Made by a program: the position numbers and the translations under genes
Part shown: positions 62,263 to 64,000 of the stretch, piece by piece
How positions within the stretch are numbered: the stretch's first letter is position 1
How the letters are laid out: every line of letters starts with the position of its first letter
Notes under the pieces: model-generated
Seen by the model: the letters and a program-made list of their open reading frames with translations, nothing else
Told to the model about the DNA's origin: nothing
The model's database searches: none
Assembly: GCF_001905385.1 (NCBI RefSeq)
Contig: NZ_LIPF01000004.1
Span: 587,213 to 651,212 of the forward strand
From: Streptomyces sp. CB02414
Lineage (GTDB): Bacteria; Actinomycetota; Actinomycetes; Streptomycetales; Streptomycetaceae
DNA: 64,000 bases
Reading direction: 5' to 3'

Positions 62263-62505
62263 ATGATTCTGCCGGCGCAGAAGGAGCTGCGCGCCGTGCT
62301 GGCTCGGTTCGCTCAGGCGCGCATCGACCACGACGTACGTCCCAGCGGCTGCACGAGCAGGCTCCTCGAAGACGTCACGTACACACTGTGCGTGATGACT
62401 GGAGCCCGTACCGTCGAACAGGCTCTGTCCACGGCGGACAGGCTTCTCGAACAGTTCGCCGAGCGCACCGTCACCCCCATGGGGGCCGAGGCCCTGGCCG
62501 CGTGA
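62263..62505 (+). CDS. DUF5133 protein
   Basis: This 80-residue protein matches DUF5133: MILPAQKELRAVLARFAQAR, then LEDVTYTLCVMTGARTVEQA and a short helix. It is a small helical protein, found mainly in Streptomyces, of unknown function. ATG 62263 follows GAAGGGAGAGGGAA; a GTG two codons upstream is also possible. The strong hairpin just upstream may control it. Confidence 0.82.
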   Translation: MILPAQKELRAVLARFAQARIDHDVRPSGCTSRLLEDVTYTLCVMTGARTVEQALSTADRLLEQFAERTVTPMGAEALAA

Positions 62506-62876
62506 ACCGATCGGTCCACGGCGATGCGGGCCGGGAACCGTGAAGCATCTGGATGCGTCGACGGAGCGGCGGCGGACTCGAGCACGTGAGGAAGTGAAAG
62601 TCAGATATGAGCGACATACGGCTTCGGCAGCGGGATGAGACGATGGGTGGGCCGGCCGCCGACGTCCCGGCGCCGCAGTGGCGGAACCTCTTCCTCGCGC
62701 CCGACTGGGGTCCTGGTGATCAGGTCGTCACCGAAGAGGCGCGCAGCCGGTCCGAGCACCTCACCGGAGCACGACGCCCGCGTGGCGGTCGCCGATCGGG
62801 TCGACGGAACGCGTGAGCGTTCGCCCGGACACGTCACCCGGCAGTCGACCGGAGCAGCCCGGACCGAGACGTGCGG
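62506..62876. other. Stretch without a supported gene
   Basis: A plus-strand frame from ATG 62607 (69 codons) has a weak site (GAGGAAG at wide spacing) and an Arg-rich end. The minus strand also has an open frame over the same bases. Neither resembles a known protein, and I leave the stretch unassigned. Confidence 0.35.
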
Positions 62877-63173
62877 TCAGGCCTCACCCGGGTCGTGCAC
62901 GGTGGTGAGGTCGGCCAGGCCCGAAACCTCCAGCACGGGCGCCGGGAGCGGAGTGGCGATGAGCTGGATCCGATGGATGTGGCGGAAGAGGACGCTCAGA
63001 CCGGCGCTGTCGAGGTACTCGACCTCGGTCAAATCGATGACGAGCGGACCGTCCGTTGTCTCGATCGCCCTGGCGAGCGCGTCCGTGTTGCTCATGTCGA
63101 TCTCACCGACGGCTGTCAGCTGAGTGACAGCGTCGGGCCGTCGACCGGGCGTCAGGGCCAGGAGCGTGGTCAT
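62877..63173 (-). CDS. STAS-domain anti-sigma factor antagonist
   Basis: This 98-residue protein is a complete small STAS domain: TQLTAVGEIDMSNTDALARA, then PLVIDLTEVEYLDSAGLSVL with the phosphorylatable Ser in DSAG, and a C-terminal helix. It would be the antagonist of the RsbW-like ATPase encoded immediately upstream on the same strand. ATG 63173 gives the usual length. It probably belongs to a minus-strand unit with the ATPase, or at least acts with it. Confidence 0.9.
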   Translation of the reverse strand: MTTLLALTPGRRPDAVTQLTAVGEIDMSNTDALARAIETTDGPLVIDLTEVEYLDSAGLSVLFRHIHRIQLIATPLPAPVLEVSGLADLTTVHDPGEA

Positions 63174-63269
63174 GATGCGGGTCTTCTCCGTCGTGGGCCT
63201 CGACCAGGTCTTCACGTTCCACCCCGACACCGAGGCGGCCATCCCTTCCTTGGGACAGTGACCGCCGGG

Positions 63270-63731
63270 TCAATCGAGGGCGATGCGCGCGGTGATGCGC
63301 TTGCCGGACGGCTCGCGCCGGACGTCGACGGCCTGGCTCAGCGCCGCCACGATCTCCAGACCATGCTGACCCACCCGGGCGGGATCGGCGGGCTTGGGAG
63401 CCGGCAGAGTGGTGTCACCGTCCCGCACGGTGACGGTCACCGTGTCATCCGCAAGGCTCAGGGTGAGTTCGATGGGATCGGCCCCGTACTTGACCGAGTT
63501 CGTGATCAGCTCGCTCACCACCAGGTGGACCGCCTCCGACGCGCTCTCCGGAAGCGGCGACCGCCGGCCCCGCTGTGAGCGGGCGAGGTATTCGGTCGCG
63601 AAGTGACGGGCGTCGGCGATGCGCAGCGCCTCCCGCCGATACCTCACCGAGGCCGTCCGCGGATCCGCACCGACCGGTGTCCGCTGTACCGACGAACCGT
63701 CCAGTCCGGTCTCACCCATGCCAACCGCCAC
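63270..63731 (-). CDS. RsbW-like anti-sigma factor / histidine-kinase-type ATPase
   Basis: This 153-residue protein has the HATPase_c_2 fold: EAVHLVVSELITNSVKYGAD as the N-box with the Mg-binding Asn, TVTVRDGDTTLP as G1 region, and ARVGQHGLEIVAALSQAVDV as G2. Actinobacteria carry many of these; they bind sigma factors or phosphorylate STAS proteins. GTG 63731 follows GGGAG; ATG 63719 is an alternative. It is flanked by two STAS genes and a SigB/F-type sigma gene, which fits partner switching. Confidence 0.9.
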   Translation of the reverse strand: MAVGMGETGLDGSSVQRTPVGADPRTASVRYRREALRIADARHFATEYLARSQRGRRSPLPESASEAVHLVVSELITNSVKYGADPIELTLSLADDTVTVTVRDGDTTLPAPKPADPARVGQHGLEIVAALSQAVDVRREPSGKRITARIALD

Positions 63732-63874
63732 ATTACTCCCGAGCCATGCACGCGCGCCGGCGCCTCCCGCGCGATGAGAACATCTTCTGTGTCCCTACGA
63801 CAGTTCCGTTTTCCGTCGGTCACCGTACCCGTCGACCGGTGAGGAAGCGGCGGCCTGAGGTCCGGGTCCGGGCC

Positions 63875-64000
63875 TCAGGCCGTGCTGAGCATGCCTTTGC
63901 GCAGGCGGGCCAGCAGGCGCGAGATGAGCCGGGACACGTGCATCTGGGAGACGCCCAGGCGTTCGCCGATGTCCTTCTGGGTCAGTTCCTCGACGAACCG
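63875..64000 (-). CDS. SigB/SigF-type sigma factor, C-terminal part (runs off the window)
   Basis: The minus strand ends with RFVEELTQKDIGERLGVSQM then HVSRLISRLLARLRKGMLST A and a stop at 63875. This is sigma-70 region 4.2, with the helix-turn-helix of group 3 stress/sporulation sigma factors (SigB/SigF/SigG type). The rest lies beyond the right edge. It is the probable target of the partner-switching proteins to the left. Confidence 0.88.
   Translation of the reverse strand, partial: RFVEELTQKDIGERLGVSQMHVSRLISRLLARLRKGMLSTA

Noticed and set aside
62607..62816. Plus-strand frame of 69 codons
   Set aside because: Weak ribosome binding site, Arg-rich tail and an equally open minus strand.

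Overview
The window is high-GC actinobacterial DNA. The base composition, the many GTG starts, the purine-rich ribosome binding sites, the stop/start overlaps (ATGA, GTGA) and the families present (SigE-type sigma factors, RsbW/STAS partner-switching proteins, SulP, DUF350/DUF4247/DUF2617, DUF5133, trypco2) all point to Streptomyces or a close relative. The many decayed genes and insertion-sequence remnants in the right two thirds suggest a chromosome arm or another variable region; this is inferred from the pattern, not from position. No rRNA, tRNA or CRISPR array was seen.

Layout. 1-7.6 kb: a glycoside-hydrolase group (GH3, a class-C beta-lactamase-fold hydrolase, GH1 and GH20) with a TetR regulator. 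The same operator-like sequence lies upstream of the GH3 and GH1 genes. 7.7-11.3 kb: small orphan genes and a sulfatase-modifying-factor-like protein. 11.3-14.3 kb: a minus-strand operon DUF2617 - DUF4247 lipoprotein - DUF350 membrane protein - membrane-bound spermidine-synthase-like protein. 14.6-17.8 kb: a secreted polysaccharide deacetylase, a SulP transporter and a divergent MerR regulator with a clear dyad between the last two. 18-23 kb: a SpoIIE-type phosphatase, a GT2 glycosyltransferase and a TetR/NTF2-like divergent pair with two near-identical palindromes. 22.7-23.4 kb: remnants of two divergent genes (FAH and LysR) joined at a deletion.

23.7-28.3 kb: an ECF sigma factor, a membrane protein with an outer sensor-like domain, and a secreted protein carrying an almost identical copy of that domain (about 365 bp direct repeat, roughly 95% identical). 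A secreted trypsin-fold protein that has lost its catalytic His and Ser follows. 29-35.4 kb: broken TPP-enzyme and enolase-superfamily genes, a large FAD/Fe-S oxidoreductase, and transposase and hydrolase remnants. 35.9-44.1 kb: an eight-gene complex-I-like operon (NuoA, a fused degenerate NuoB/NuoD-like protein, H, J, K, L, M, N) with no NuoC, E, F, G or I.

44.8-50.7 kb: an AGCS symporter, a NUDIX pair, and a secreted TSP3-repeat protein with a DUF3289-like C-terminus beside a small membrane protein. 51.4-55.1 kb: a two-gene conflict-type system, a trypsin-like protease/STAND ATPase/TPR protein plus a trypco2 protein. 55.3-60.2 kb: a graveyard of frameshifted genes (XRE regulator, peptide deformylase, 2'-5' RNA ligase, IS5 transposase, unknowns) with two intact small genes. 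60.5-64 kb: a membrane protein, a winged-helix regulator and a partner-switching stress set (two STAS proteins, an RsbW-like ATPase, and the C-terminus of a SigB/SigF-type sigma factor that runs off the window).

The most interesting loci are the truncated complex-I operon with its fused NuoB/D-like subunit, the sigma factor/sensor/secreted-copy module, and the protease-STAND-TPR/trypco2 pair.
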